DNA of 46,749 nt from Bacillota bacterium. GTDB taxonomy: Bacteria; Bacillota; Clostridia; Lachnospirales; Lachnospiraceae. A program made the translations under genes and the position numbers. The stretch's first letter is position 1; each line of letters starts with the position of its first letter. A model generated the notes under the pieces. That model saw only the letters and a program-made list of their open reading frames with translations, had not been told where the DNA came from and searched no databases. Positions 17,588 through 26,570 of this stretch are shown here, piece after piece. The stretch spans positions 1 through 46,749 of the forward strand of contig JAEZJW010000097.1 of the NCBI GenBank assembly GCA_023415595.1, read 5' to 3'.

Positions 17588-17657
17588 ACATTATTAAATA
17601 CAATGCATAAGTTAAATAGTCGTATAATCAAGGATGGGATTAAAGGAAGGTAGAACG

Positions 17658-18455
17658 ATGCATATTACGATAACAGGCAATCTGGGAAGCGGCAAATCAA
17701 CCGTAGCTAAGCTGTTAAGTGAAAAATACGGATTTGAAATCTATTCCACAGGGAAGGTACAGAGGGAACTTGCCAGACAGATGAATATGACCACGCTGGA
17801 GCTGAACCAGCTGATGCGAAGCGATAAGAAATATGATAAAATGATCGATGACGAAACCTCCCGTATCTCCAGGGATAATAAGGAGAAGGATATCATCTTC
17901 GATTCCAGGCTTGCCTGGCATTTTGTTGAGAGATCCTTCAAGGTCTTTGTATCCGTCAGCCTGGATGTAGCGGCGATGCGTGTCATGAACGATACAAGAG
18001 GAGAAGAAGAGAAATACACTTCCTTTGAGGAAGCAAGACGACTTCTGGCTGAGCGGGCTGCGACCGAGAAGGTCCGCTATAAGGAAATATATGACTTGAA
18101 TTATATGGATTTCTCCAATTATGATCTTATTATAGACAGTACCTTCTGCCTGCCGGACAAGATTGCTGAGGTAATTCTGACTGAAGCAAGGGAGCAGGAA
18201 AATAGGCAGACGAAATTTACGAAGCTGCTGATTTCACCGAAGCGAATCGCTGTTGTAGAGACGCCCCGGGAAGAAGAGAAGGAAAGACTCGCCAGTTTGA
18301 TTGAGACCTATCGGAAGGTTCCTTATGCGATCGACAAGGTAATCAAGGTAAAGAAGCTGGAGGATGATTATGTGGCACTGGAAGCTTTCGATGATATCAA
18401 GGCCGCGATCTATGCGGAGGTAAGCTTTGTTCCGGTGGAAGTGGTTAAGGAATAA
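17658..18455 (+). CDS. Cytidylate-kinase-like P-loop protein with ParB/Srx-like C-terminal tail
   Basis: 265-residue cytoplasmic protein. The first ~185 residues look like a nucleoside monophosphate kinase of the CMP kinase family: P-loop GNLGSGKST (7-15), KYGFEIYSTGKVQRELA, DIIFDSRLAWHFV and a LID-like arginine segment (MRVMNDTRGEE). The remaining ~75 residues (LLISPKRIAVVETPRE onward, ending FVPVEVV) follow the pattern of a ParB/sulfiredoxin-like domain, though the usual glycine-and-arginine box reads EAFDDI. CMP kinase genes normally lack this tail. Start ATG 17658 is preceded by AAGGAAGG; an earlier in-frame ATG at 17634 would place eight extra residues before the strand leading to the P-loop. 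Substrate unknown. Confidence 0.78.
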   Translation: MHITITGNLGSGKSTVAKLLSEKYGFEIYSTGKVQRELARQMNMTTLELNQLMRSDKKYDKMIDDETSRISRDNKEKDIIFDSRLAWHFVERSFKVFVSVSLDVAAMRVMNDTRGEEEKYTSFEEARRLLAERAATEKVRYKEIYDLNYMDFSNYDLIIDSTFCLPDKIAEVILTEAREQENRQTKFTKLLISPKRIAVVETPREEEKERLASLIETYRKVPYAIDKVIKVKKLEDDYVALEAFDDIKAAIYAEVSFVPVEVVKE

Positions 18456-18566
18456 TGTGAGCTTTATCCATATTAGTAAGAAGAAAACCACAGCAACATA
18501 ATATTACCTATTTTATTTCAAATTATCACCGAGGATATTAAAGTTAATATAACAGACAATAACCAT

Positions 18567-18598
18567 AAGAGGATTCATTCACTATGAATTCTCTTTTT
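18567..18598 (+). terminator. Terminator of kinase-like gene
   Basis: AAGAGGATTCAT/ATGAATTCTCTT stem (one G.U), loop of five, then a T run. Confidence 0.85.
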
Positions 18599-18647
18599 GT
18601 TTCCATAAATGTTGCCTGGTATTAGCTTGTATTAAGGAGGTGGTTCG

Positions 18648-19727
18648 ATGAAGTCATGGGTAGAAAACAAACCCAGAATCAAATATCTTATTATCATTAC
18701 AATCACCACCCTTGGGGTATATCTGGGATTTAAATATATTTTGCCTTTGATTCTGCCGTTTTTATTTGCCTACTTTCTCGCATGGATCATCCGCCCTTCT
18801 ACGGAATTCTTATACCGAAAGCTGAAGATGCCAAGGATCATCGGAGGCACCCTGTCCTTATCGGTTCTTCTGGCGATACTCGGAACTGCCCTTTATTATC
18901 TGTTCCATACACTGCTAAAGCAGACCATTCTTCTAATCCGCAATATTCCCATCTATGCTGAAGCTGTGGCAGAAAAGCTCGATTATCTCTGCTCCGGCTG
19001 CGACCGGGCTTTCGGTTTAGTAAAAGGAACCATGCGGGGAATTATGGACGACAATATGCAGCGTATGGTGGAGAAGCTGAAATCAAATGTAATGCCGGGT
19101 ATCACTCAGCGTACCATATCCTTCACAATCTGGATTATCGCGATCACCGGTATCCTGCTGATTATCATAATCTCTGCAGTGCTGATTGTTAAGGACCTCC
19201 CCGATTTCCGCAAAAAATATGGTGATAGTGACTTCTACCGTGATGTTCATAAGGTAACCGATAAGCTCGCGGATGCGGGAATTGCCTATCTGAGATCCCA
19301 ACTGATTATTATGACAATTGTAGCCTTCATCAGTGTACTGGGGCTTACGATACTAAAGAATGAATATGCGCTTTTGGCAGGGCTGATCATAGCGCTGATG
19401 GATGCTCTGCCGATCCTGGGAAGCGGTATTATCTACATTCCCTGGAGCATTCTCATGCTAATTAACGGTAATATTTTTGCTGCAGCCATTCTGGTTACAA
19501 CCTTCCTGGTCTGCCAGATTCTAAGGGAGATACTGGAACCTAAGTTGATCGGGAACCGAATTGGAATCAAACCGTTATTTACTTTAATTGCAATGTATGT
19601 GGGAGTAAATCTCTTTTCTATTGCCGGATTCATCCTGGGACCAATCGGTCTGATTATTATTGTGACGATTGTAAAGGTAATAAACGAGAAGTCCGAGAGG
19701 GAAAGCCATCCCACCCCTGAGATTTGA
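18648..19727 (+). CDS. AI-2E/YtvI-type multi-pass membrane protein
   Basis: 359-residue membrane protein of the AI-2E transporter (PerM/YtvI/TqsA) superfamily. Hydrophobic segments cluster at about 12-50, 65-95, 160-185 and then several between 220 and 345. Family markers include the N-terminal LPLILPFLFAYFLAWIIRP, the amphipathic central region, and the C-terminal ALMDALPILGSGIIYIPW and LEPKLIGNRIGIKPLFTLI motifs. Members include the sporulation protein YtvI, exporters and antiporters, and the sequence alone does not choose among these. ATG 18648 has AAGGAGGTGG upstream. The preceding terminator separates it from the kinase-like gene; no terminator is evident before the proS leader promoter. 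Confidence 0.88.
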   Translation: MKSWVENKPRIKYLIIITITTLGVYLGFKYILPLILPFLFAYFLAWIIRPSTEFLYRKLKMPRIIGGTLSLSVLLAILGTALYYLFHTLLKQTILLIRNIPIYAEAVAEKLDYLCSGCDRAFGLVKGTMRGIMDDNMQRMVEKLKSNVMPGITQRTISFTIWIIAITGILLIIIISAVLIVKDLPDFRKKYGDSDFYRDVHKVTDKLADAGIAYLRSQLIIMTIVAFISVLGLTILKNEYALLAGLIIALMDALPILGSGIIYIPWSILMLINGNIFAAAILVTTFLVCQILREILEPKLIGNRIGIKPLFTLIAMYVGVNLFSIAGFILGPIGLIIIVTIVKVINEKSERESHPTPEI

Positions 19728-19737
19728 GATTATCCGC

Positions 19738-19766
19738 TTGACAAAGACAAAATTCTAGCATAAAAT
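19738..19766 (+). promoter_or_regulatory. Promoter of proS T-box transcript
   Basis: TTGACA (19738-19743), 17 bases, TAAAAT (19761-19766). Confidence 0.8.
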
Positions 19767-19772
19767 AAGGTA

Positions 19773-20012
19773 CATTATCAGGCGTAGATGAGGAATAGTA
19801 GAAAAGAAACGCATTACAGAGAGAGAAGTATCGGTGGAAGCTTCTTATGCAGTTGTTTTTGAACCGGCCTCGGAGCTTTGCATGAAGGTCATAGTACTCC
19901 AAATGCAACGTAGTACCGGCGTTAACGGTTTGAGAGAGAGCTGACGAGGTCAGCTAATTAGGGTGGTACCGCCGAGTCTTTCGGTCCCTTAGGGATAGAA
20001 AGGCTCTTTCTT
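19773..20012 (+). promoter_or_regulatory. T-box leader with terminator/antiterminator, upstream of proS
   Basis: tRNA-sensing leader. The T-box sequence AGGGTGGTACCGC is at 19960-19972, and the Stem I side holds AGAGAGAG and GGTGGAAGC. The terminator pairs GAGTCTTTC (19974-19982) with GAAAGGCTC and contains TCCC/GGGA, then a T-rich run. The gene downstream predicts proline specificity; CCG and CCT triplets occur at 19864-19870, but I could not fix the specifier with certainty. Uncharged tRNA-Pro should stabilise the antiterminator and raise proS expression. Confidence 0.9.
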
Positions 20013-20051
20013 TGTCCTTTTCTATCCGTCAATCAGAAAGGAGAGATGATT

Positions 20052-21485
20052 ATGGCGCAGGAAAAGAAGTTAGTGGAGGCAATTACCTCCATGGATGTGG
20101 ATTTTGCACAATGGTACACGGATGTTGTGAAGAAAGCTGAGTTAATTGAGTATTCCGGAGTCAAGGGCTGTATGATCTTAAGACCGAATGGTTATGCCAT
20201 CTGGGAGAATATCCAGAGACAGCTGGATGCGGATTTTAAGGCAACCGGAGTGGAGAATGTCTATATGCCGATGTTCATACCGGAGAGCCTGTTACAGAAG
20301 GAGAAGGATCATGTGGAGGGCTTTGCTCCTGAGGTGGCCTGGGTTACCCAGGGAGGTCTGGAGCCGTTACAGGAGAGACTTTGCGTAAGACCTACCTCCG
20401 AAACCTTATTCTGTGATTTCTATTCGAACATTATCCAGTCTTACCGCGATCTGCCGAAGCTCTATAACCAGTGGTGCTCGGTAGTCCGTTGGGAGAAGAC
20501 AACAAGACCTTTCTTACGCTCCATGGAATTCTTATGGCAGGAAGGCCATACCGCCCATGCAACAGCGGAGGAAGCCGAGGAAAGAACGATTCTGATGCTG
20601 AATGTATATGCTGATTTCTGCGAACGGGTTCTGGCAATTCCTATGATTAAGGGACGCAAATCCGAAAAGGAGAAATTCGCGGGAGCACATGCAACCTATA
20701 CCATTGAAGCGCTGATGCATGACGGTAAAGCCCTGCAGTCCGGTACCAGCCACAATTTCGGCGATGGTTTTGCACAGGCCTTCGGCATACAGTATACGGA
20801 TAAGAACAATACCTTACAGTATGTACATCAGACCTCCTGGGGTATGTCTACGAGAATTATCGGTGCGATCATCATGGTACACGGAGATGACAGCGGACTG
20901 GTGCTTCCTCCGAGAGTAGCACCTGTTCAGATCATGATTATTCCGATCAGTCAGAACAAGGAAGGTGTCCTTGAGAAAGCATATGAATTAAAGGATCGCT
21001 TAAACTCCTTCAAGGTTAAGGTGGATGATTCCGAGAAGAGTCCCGGCTGGAAGTTCTCCGAACAGGAGATGCGTGGTATACCGATCAGAATCGAAATCGG
21101 ACCTAAGGATATCGAAGCCGGTCAGGCAGTAATCGTCAGAAGGGACACCAGAGAGAAGATCGTTGTTTCCCTGGATGAAATAGAAACTAAGGCTGCAGAG
21201 GTACTGGAGCGGATGCAGTCCGAGATGCTAGAAAGAGCAAGAGCCCACAGAGATTCTCATACCTATTATGCTAAGACCATGGAGGAATTTGAGAAGACTG
21301 TCGCAGAGAAGCCGGGCTTTATCAAAGCGATGTGGTGTGAGGATGAGGCTTGTGAAGCTGCCATCAAGGAGAGAACCGGCGCAACCTCCCGCTGCATGCC
21401 TTTCGAACAGGAGCATATCGCTGAATCTTGCGTATGCTGCGGCAAGCCTGCCAAGACGATGACGTATTGGGGTAAGGCATATTAA
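20052..21485 (+). CDS. proS: Prolyl-tRNA synthetase (short, ProS type 3)
   Basis: Charges tRNA-Pro with proline, 477 residues. This is the short archaeal/eukaryote-like form, without the editing insertion of the ~570-residue bacterial type. Class II motifs are visible: motif 1 region near PNGYAIWENIQRQLD, motif 2 RWEKTTRPFLRSMEFLWQEG, and motif 3 GDDSGLVLPPRVAPVQ. The anticodon-binding domain follows, then a C-terminal domain with several cysteines (CVCCGKPAKT) ending in tyrosine, typical of this type. The frame opens at 20046, but AAAGGAG is two bases from that ATG and eight from ATG 20052, so I use 20052. Controlled by the upstream T-box. Confidence 0.96.
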   Translation: MAQEKKLVEAITSMDVDFAQWYTDVVKKAELIEYSGVKGCMILRPNGYAIWENIQRQLDADFKATGVENVYMPMFIPESLLQKEKDHVEGFAPEVAWVTQGGLEPLQERLCVRPTSETLFCDFYSNIIQSYRDLPKLYNQWCSVVRWEKTTRPFLRSMEFLWQEGHTAHATAEEAEERTILMLNVYADFCERVLAIPMIKGRKSEKEKFAGAHATYTIEALMHDGKALQSGTSHNFGDGFAQAFGIQYTDKNNTLQYVHQTSWGMSTRIIGAIIMVHGDDSGLVLPPRVAPVQIMIIPISQNKEGVLEKAYELKDRLNSFKVKVDDSEKSPGWKFSEQEMRGIPIRIEIGPKDIEAGQAVIVRRDTREKIVVSLDEIETKAAEVLERMQSEMLERARAHRDSHTYYAKTMEEFEKTVAEKPGFIKAMWCEDEACEAAIKERTGATSRCMPFEQEHIAESCVCCGKPAKTMTYWGKAY

Positions 21486-21495
21486 GAATTAATCT

Positions 21496-21558
21496 GTCCA
21501 TCGCAGAAGGATACCCGCGGCTTATGTCCGTTTAGGATATCCTGCGGTGGACTTTTTC
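21496..21558 (+). terminator. proS terminator
   Basis: Long stem GTCCATCGCA with TGCGGTGGAC, inner AGGATA/TATCC pairing, then TTTTTCTTT. Confidence 0.85.
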
Positions 21559-21581
21559 TTTATGGAAAAGTATGCTATAAT
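21553..21581 (+). promoter_or_regulatory. Extended -10 promoter of GNAT-cca
   Basis: TGcTATAAT (21573-21581) with a weak T-rich -35 at 21553-21558 that overlaps the proS terminator tail. Confidence 0.5.
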
Positions 21582-21675
21582 GGGTCTGTATCAAAATGCA
21601 GGATAAGAGCTGCGAAGAAAAGAGCTGAAATCCGGGAATGGTTTAGTGCTTTAACAGGAAATGGGGTGTGCTCAT

Positions 21676-22245
21676 TTGAAATATATATTCAGGCCGGCGG
21701 TAGTTTCTGAGCTAAAGGAGATTACGGAGCTTTACTTAGGCTCGATAAAGCATTTGGCAGAGCAGGAAATTAACCAGTGGGATGAGATCTACCCGAATGA
21801 GAAGGTGCTTGTCGGGGATATTATAAATAGGGAAATGTATGTACTCACGGAGGGATCCCGAATTCTGTCCTGTGTTGTGTTAAATGAAATGCAGGATATA
21901 GAGTATCGGACTGGTGCCTGGAGGTACCCGGAGGGCCGGATCATGGTGATCCACCGTCTATGCGTAAACCATAATTTCCAGGGCTGCGGATTAGGCAGGA
22001 CAACCATGGAATATGCGGAGAGACAGATCAAAGCTGCCGGATACTCATCAATCCGTTTGGATGCATTCTCAGATAACTATATTTCCCGGAACCTTTACGA
22101 GAAGCTTGGGTATACCTATGCAGGTATTGTCACATTTCGCAAGGGGTTGTTTTATCTGATGGAGAAAAGCTGCGAAGCGATTAAGGATAGTGATGAGCGG
22201 TTGGAGGTAAGACATGAAGATACAGATACCCGAAAATGTGAATAA
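21676..22245 (+). CDS. GNAT-family N-acetyltransferase
   Basis: 189-residue acyltransferase-like protein. The acetyl-CoA site is in IHRLCVNHNFQGCGLGRTTM, corresponding to the GNAT Q/RxxGxG/A loop with a cysteine in place of a small residue (QGCGLG), followed by the typical RLDAFSDNYISRNLYEKLGY end region. Substrate cannot be assigned. Two starts are possible: ATG 21661 with a poorly spaced AGG, or TTG 21676 with GGGGTG seven bases upstream; I prefer TTG, which begins directly with the first strand. The last 32 bases overlap cca. Confidence 0.85.
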   Translation: MKYIFRPAVVSELKEITELYLGSIKHLAEQEINQWDEIYPNEKVLVGDIINREMYVLTEGSRILSCVVLNEMQDIEYRTGAWRYPEGRIMVIHRLCVNHNFQGCGLGRTTMEYAERQIKAAGYSSIRLDAFSDNYISRNLYEKLGYTYAGIVTFRKGLFYLMEKSCEAIKDSDERLEVRHEDTDTRKCE

Positions 22246-23599
22246 AATAATTCAGGTTCTGACGGAGAGCGGCTATGAAGCCTATGCGGTCGGTGGCTGT
22301 GTGCGGGATATGATCCTGGGCAGAGTGCCGGAGGATTGGGACATTACAACCTCGGCGAAGCCACAGGAGGTAAAGAGGCTCTTTAGAAGAACCATTGATA
22401 CCGGTATCCAGCATGGTACGGTTACAGTGCTGATGGAGAAGGAGCATTATGAAGTAACCACTTATCGCCTGGACGGAGAATATGAGGATAACCGCCATCC
22501 GAAGGAGGTTCTATTTACTTCGAGCCTGAAGGAGGATCTAAGGCGGAGGGATTTTACAATCAATGCTATGGCATATAATGACCGGGAAGGTCTGATTGAT
22601 CTGTTTGATGGTCTGGAGGATCTAAGGGCCGGTCTGATCCGTTGTGTCGGCAGTGCTTCGGAACGATTTGATGAGGATGCCCTAAGAATACTCCGGTCAG
22701 TCCGCTTCTCTGCTCAGTTAGGCTTTCAAATAGAGGAAGCCACGATGAAAGCCGTACGGGACAAGGCTGAGCTGTTACGTAATATCAGTGCGGAGCGTAT
22801 TCGGGTGGAGCTGACCAAGCTCTTACTCTCGGACCATCCGGATCGGCTGAGAATGCTTTATGAAGCAGGAATAACAGCGGTAATTCTGCCTGAGTTTGAT
22901 GTGATGATGGTAACCGGACAGAAGAACATCCATCATACCTATACTGTGGGAGAGCATACGATCAGGGCTGTGGCTGCAGTGGGCGGGGCGATCAGTGAGA
23001 ACCGCTACTCCCTCAGGGAGAGGACAATCCTTCGCTGGACGATGCTCCTGCATGACGTGGAGAAACCAAGCTCGAAGACCCTCGGCAAGGACGGGCAGGA
23101 GCATTTCTACGGTCATCAGGAGAAGGGGGCCATTACTGCCAAAAGAATTTTGAAGGATCTAAAATTCGATAACGACACGATGAATGCCATCATACATCTG
23201 ATCCGCTGGCATGATTACAGATTTGTTCTGACACCGGCCGGGATACGGAAGGCAGCAGCAAAAATCGGCAAGGAGTATATGGAGTTGCTGTTTGAAGTCA
23301 ACCGGGCCGATACGGCAGGGAAAAATCCAAAGCATAGGGAAGAGAAGTATCATCGGATCGAGACTGCCCGCATACTTTATCAAAGAGTATTGGAGCTGAA
23401 GGAATGTGTCAGCCTGAAGGAGCTTACGCTGAACGGAAATGATCTGATCAGCGAGGGCTTCCATCCCGGAAAGGAATTGGGGCAGATCCTGAATTACCTT
23501 TTGGATCAGGTAATCGAGGAGCCAAAGCTTAATCATAAGGATACTCTGCTGCAGCTGGCAAAGGAGTGGAAGACATTTCACGGGGAAGAAATTATATAA
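22214..23599 (+). CDS. cca: CCA-adding tRNA nucleotidyltransferase with HD domain
   Basis: Adds or repairs the CCA end of tRNAs, 461 residues. The class II head is clear: AVGGCVRDMILGR, then EDWDITTSA with the two metal-binding aspartates, RRRDFTINAMAY, and ERFDEDALRILRSVRFSAQLGF. An HD region follows (HTYTVGEHTIRA and MLLHDVEKPSS), as in many Firmicutes CCA enzymes; the sequence HDVEKP replaces the usual HDIGKP. GGAGG seven bases before ATG 22214 lies inside the GNAT gene, indicating translational coupling. A strong terminator ends the unit. Confidence 0.94.
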   Translation: MKIQIPENVNKIIQVLTESGYEAYAVGGCVRDMILGRVPEDWDITTSAKPQEVKRLFRRTIDTGIQHGTVTVLMEKEHYEVTTYRLDGEYEDNRHPKEVLFTSSLKEDLRRRDFTINAMAYNDREGLIDLFDGLEDLRAGLIRCVGSASERFDEDALRILRSVRFSAQLGFQIEEATMKAVRDKAELLRNISAERIRVELTKLLLSDHPDRLRMLYEAGITAVILPEFDVMMVTGQKNIHHTYTVGEHTIRAVAAVGGAISENRYSLRERTILRWTMLLHDVEKPSSKTLGKDGQEHFYGHQEKGAITAKRILKDLKFDNDTMNAIIHLIRWHDYRFVLTPAGIRKAAAKIGKEYMELLFEVNRADTAGKNPKHREEKYHRIETARILYQRVLELKECVSLKELTLNGNDLISEGFHPGKELGQILNYLLDQVIEEPKLNHKDTLLQLAKEWKTFHGEEII

Positions 23600-23615
23600 A
23601 ACCGAATACTTTTAT

Positions 23616-23660
23616 GAGCCTTAGAAATTTAAGTACGAATTATTTCTAAGGCTCTTTTTT
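23616..23660 (+). terminator. Terminator of GNAT-cca
   Basis: GAGCCTTAGAAAT/ATTTCTAAGGCTC perfect 13-base stem followed by T7. Confidence 0.92.
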
Positions 23661-23731
23661 ATCATGATTTCCACTGACATATCATAATATTAGTAAGACG
23701 GGTTTCATCATTAGTCAGGGGGGGGATTGCC

Positions 23732-24820
23732 ATGGAAGATAGAAGTCAGGAAGCATTAAAAAAATATCATCTTAAGATTTATAATATATATAGAGCCAGA
23801 GGCGCTTTTCTGCTGGAGACCGATTGCGGCTTGAAATTATATAAATGCTTTGAGGGATCTAAGAACAGGGCTTTATTTGAGAACAAGGTAAAAGAGCACC
23901 TATTCCAGAACGGTTATTTTAATACGGATCTTTTTGTAAGAACCATGGAGGATGATATTATCTCCGAGGATAGTGCCGGCTGCCAGTATATCATGAAGAA
24001 CTGGTTCTGGGGGGAGGAATGTAATTTAAAGGAGCTCTCCCAAATTGAGATGGCATCCGCGAATCTTGCCAGGCTCCATTGTATCCTGACGAATGTGGAT
24101 TTTACGAAGGAACAGCTGGAGCATAATATCTGTGCGGATCTGACTGAAACCTTTGAGAAGAGAAACAGGGAATTAAAAAGAGTGAAGGCATATATCCGGG
24201 ATAAAAGACAGAAGAATGAGTTTGAGATATCCTACCTGAATTACTATGATGATTTTTATGAGCAGGGCTTGAAAGCTGCAGATCGGTTGGCCCGCTCCTC
24301 CTATGAGGAATTAATGGCGGAGGCGGTTAAGCGGCGGAGCGTCTGCCACGGCAACTATACCTACCATAATATCATTATGCTGAAAAGCAAGGCGGACGCC
24401 ATGTCCAAGGCCTATATTCCACCGGGTTGGATCAACCGGCAGCCCCTGACTGTTACGGATATCTCAGCAGCCTGTAATCAGGCGGTTGCAACCACGAACT
24501 TTGAGAAGTCCTATATCGGGCTGCAGATTGCTGATCTTTATCAGTTTGTCCGTAAAGTGATGGAGAAAAACGATTGGGATATCCTCTATGGTAGCAACAT
24601 GATCGAAGCCTATGACAAGATCAGGACGATTACAAAGAAGGAACTGAATATCCTGTATGTGCTGCTGTTATATCCGGAGAAGTTCTGGAAGATCACCAAT
24701 TTCTACTATAATGGTAAGAAGGCCTGGGTTTCGGGCAGGAATATCCAGAAGCTGAAGAGTATCGGAGAGCAGAACGTCAAGAAAGAAATGTTTCTAAAAA
24801 AACTGGAGAGCATCCTGTAG
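23732..24820 (+). CDS. CotS-family spore-coat-like protein with kinase fold, catalytic aspartates replaced
   Basis: 362-residue protein resembling the CotS/YsxE/YutH group, which has an aminoglycoside-phosphotransferase-like kinase fold and is linked to the spore coat. The N-lobe has FLLETDCGLKLYKCF; the C-lobe has CHGNYTYHNII and, later, ATTNFEKSYIGLQIADLYQF. In active kinases these would be HGD and DFE; here Asn208 replaces the catalytic base and N replaces the metal-binding D, so a non-catalytic role is likely. The motif may be shared across this family in Lachnospiraceae. ATG 23732 follows an unusual run of eight G. It begins after a terminator; the next gene has its own promoter. Confidence 0.8.
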   Translation: MEDRSQEALKKYHLKIYNIYRARGAFLLETDCGLKLYKCFEGSKNRALFENKVKEHLFQNGYFNTDLFVRTMEDDIISEDSAGCQYIMKNWFWGEECNLKELSQIEMASANLARLHCILTNVDFTKEQLEHNICADLTETFEKRNRELKRVKAYIRDKRQKNEFEISYLNYYDDFYEQGLKAADRLARSSYEELMAEAVKRRSVCHGNYTYHNIIMLKSKADAMSKAYIPPGWINRQPLTVTDISAACNQAVATTNFEKSYIGLQIADLYQFVRKVMEKNDWDILYGSNMIEAYDKIRTITKKELNILYVLLLYPEKFWKITNFYYNGKKAWVSGRNIQKLKSIGEQNVKKEMFLKKLESIL

Positions 24821-24874
24821 TATGAGGCATACTGACTTTCCAGAGATCTTCAAGAGTCTGGTACCGGCGGGGGA

Positions 24875-24903
24875 TTGCTTAATAAGGCCATGTAAGCTAT
24901 AAT
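24875..24903 (+). promoter_or_regulatory. Promoter of PEGA-protein gene
   Basis: TTGCTT (24875-24880), 17 bases, TATAAT (24898-24903). Confidence 0.65.
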
Positions 24904-24951
24904 AGATGAGAAGATACGGACAAAGCTGTCAAGCAATGAGGATACATAACG

Positions 24952-26406
24952 ATGAATCAACCAAAGAGTAATAAGATCAATTGGATACCGATTATAAGTA
25001 CTTTGGCTGGATTAACGGTCTTTTCGTTCATCCTGTTTCTTGCACTTGCACAGGCAGCCAAGGAAACGAAGCCTTCCGGGAAACCGGCTCCAATGAAAGC
25101 TGCCTCGGAGGAAACGAACCCTTCCGGGAAAGCACCCGGCTATGACAGTGATATTCTGGCCGTGGTAAAGGAACTGGATCAGGATAATCAGAGGATCACC
25201 CTATTTGATACGGGTAATAAGGAGACGCTGATCCTGTCATATTCGGGCGGAACAGATGTTATTGATAAATTCGGGCAAGTGATATCAATCAGCCAGATTA
25301 CTGCAGGAACCATGGTGGACGCTTATTATACCATGGAGAATCATAAGCTTGGTAAGCTGCAGATCTCAACCAAGGCTTGGGAGTACCTCGGTGTAAATAA
25401 TCTGGGGATCAATCCGGCCGACCGGATCATGAAGATAGGGAAGACGAAGTATAAATATTATGATGAGATTGTCGTCTTAAATGATGGAGAATTTGTCAGT
25501 GTCAATAATCTCGCAGAGCAGGATGAGCTTAATATATGGGGTTATGACCAGACGATCTGGTCCATTACGGTGGCTAAGGGACATGGCACTGTTACGCTCG
25601 CCGATGAGGAAGCCTTTCTCGGGGGAAATGTAACAGTCGGTTATGAAGCAATGCAGACCATAGCGGAAGGGATGCAGCTGACCGTAAGAGAAGGTAATTT
25701 TAACCTCACCGTTGAGAACGGTAAATATAGCGGAACGAAGAATATAACAATATATCGAAACCAGGTAACGGAGGTTTCTTTAAAGGAGTTGGGGCCGGAA
25801 CCTGTAAAAAGCGGGATGGTTACCTTTGATATCAATCCCTTTGGTGCGGATCTGTTCATCGACGGCGAACTGACCAATTATGGCAGTCCGGTGGAGATTC
25901 CTTATGGTAATCACGAGCTTAAAGTATCTCTTGGTGGATATATCACTTATGATGGTACCCTTCGGCTGGATGTTGCCGGTAAGAAGATTAAGATCAGCCT
26001 TCCTGAGGAGAAAAGTACCGAGACGGCAATAGTTACTGAAACCGATGACGAGACCGAAGGATCTTCGGGGGATTCCGGTACCGCCACTCGGCCCGTATAT
26101 AATGATTGGAACTATCCGGGGACGGACGATGGCCTTGAGGAGGATCCCGATACGGGAGAATCAGAGGATGAATATATTATTGATAACGGGCACCAGATTT
26201 ATGTGCAGTACCCGGAAGGAGCTTCGGTATATCTGAATGGGGACTATATGGGTGTATCACCGGGAAGCTTTGAGAAGGTGATCGGAAGCCAGGTATTGAC
26301 CTTTATCCGGGAGGGTTATGAGACCAAGAGCTATACGATTGATGTTCCGGATGACGGATTGGATATGTATTTAAGCCTGCCAGACTTAATCAAAACCGGC
26401 AGGTGA
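24952..26406 (+). CDS. Membrane-anchored PEGA-domain protein
   Basis: 484 residues. A single membrane segment at about 11-33 anchors an extracytoplasmic part. Just after it a short imperfect duplication occurs (ETKPSGKPAP and ETNPSGKAP). Two PEGA-type beta domains are visible: one around residues 285-345 (VTFDINPFGADLFIDGE), the other near the end (YVQYPEGASVYLNGDYMG), separated by an acidic, serine/glycine-rich linker. PEGA domains are found in surface proteins of many bacteria and their role is not defined here. The central ~200 residues are not recognised. Start ATG 24952 has GAGGA 11 bases upstream, which is acceptable. Confidence 0.85.
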   Translation: MNQPKSNKINWIPIISTLAGLTVFSFILFLALAQAAKETKPSGKPAPMKAASEETNPSGKAPGYDSDILAVVKELDQDNQRITLFDTGNKETLILSYSGGTDVIDKFGQVISISQITAGTMVDAYYTMENHKLGKLQISTKAWEYLGVNNLGINPADRIMKIGKTKYKYYDEIVVLNDGEFVSVNNLAEQDELNIWGYDQTIWSITVAKGHGTVTLADEEAFLGGNVTVGYEAMQTIAEGMQLTVREGNFNLTVENGKYSGTKNITIYRNQVTEVSLKELGPEPVKSGMVTFDINPFGADLFIDGELTNYGSPVEIPYGNHELKVSLGGYITYDGTLRLDVAGKKIKISLPEEKSTETAIVTETDDETEGSSGDSGTATRPVYNDWNYPGTDDGLEEDPDTGESEDEYIIDNGHQIYVQYPEGASVYLNGDYMGVSPGSFEKVIGSQVLTFIREGYETKSYTIDVPDDGLDMYLSLPDLIKTGR

Positions 26407-26507
26407 TTGGTGGAGCTTTATGTCAAATGAAAAATGAATGTTAAGTAATTCATCATAAAATAGAGCAAGATTAAGATTTGTGTCTATGAATTTTTTATTC
26501 CTCTCTC

Positions 26508-26536
26508 TTTTCAAAATAGCCAGGGTAGGCTATAAT
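26508..26536 (+). promoter_or_regulatory. Possible promoter of coiled-coil membrane protein gene
   Basis: TTTTCA (26508-26513), 17 bases, TATAAT (26531-26536). Confidence 0.5.
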
Positions 26537-26570
26537 AAATGTAAATTTATGGAAAAGAGAGGGGATTTTT

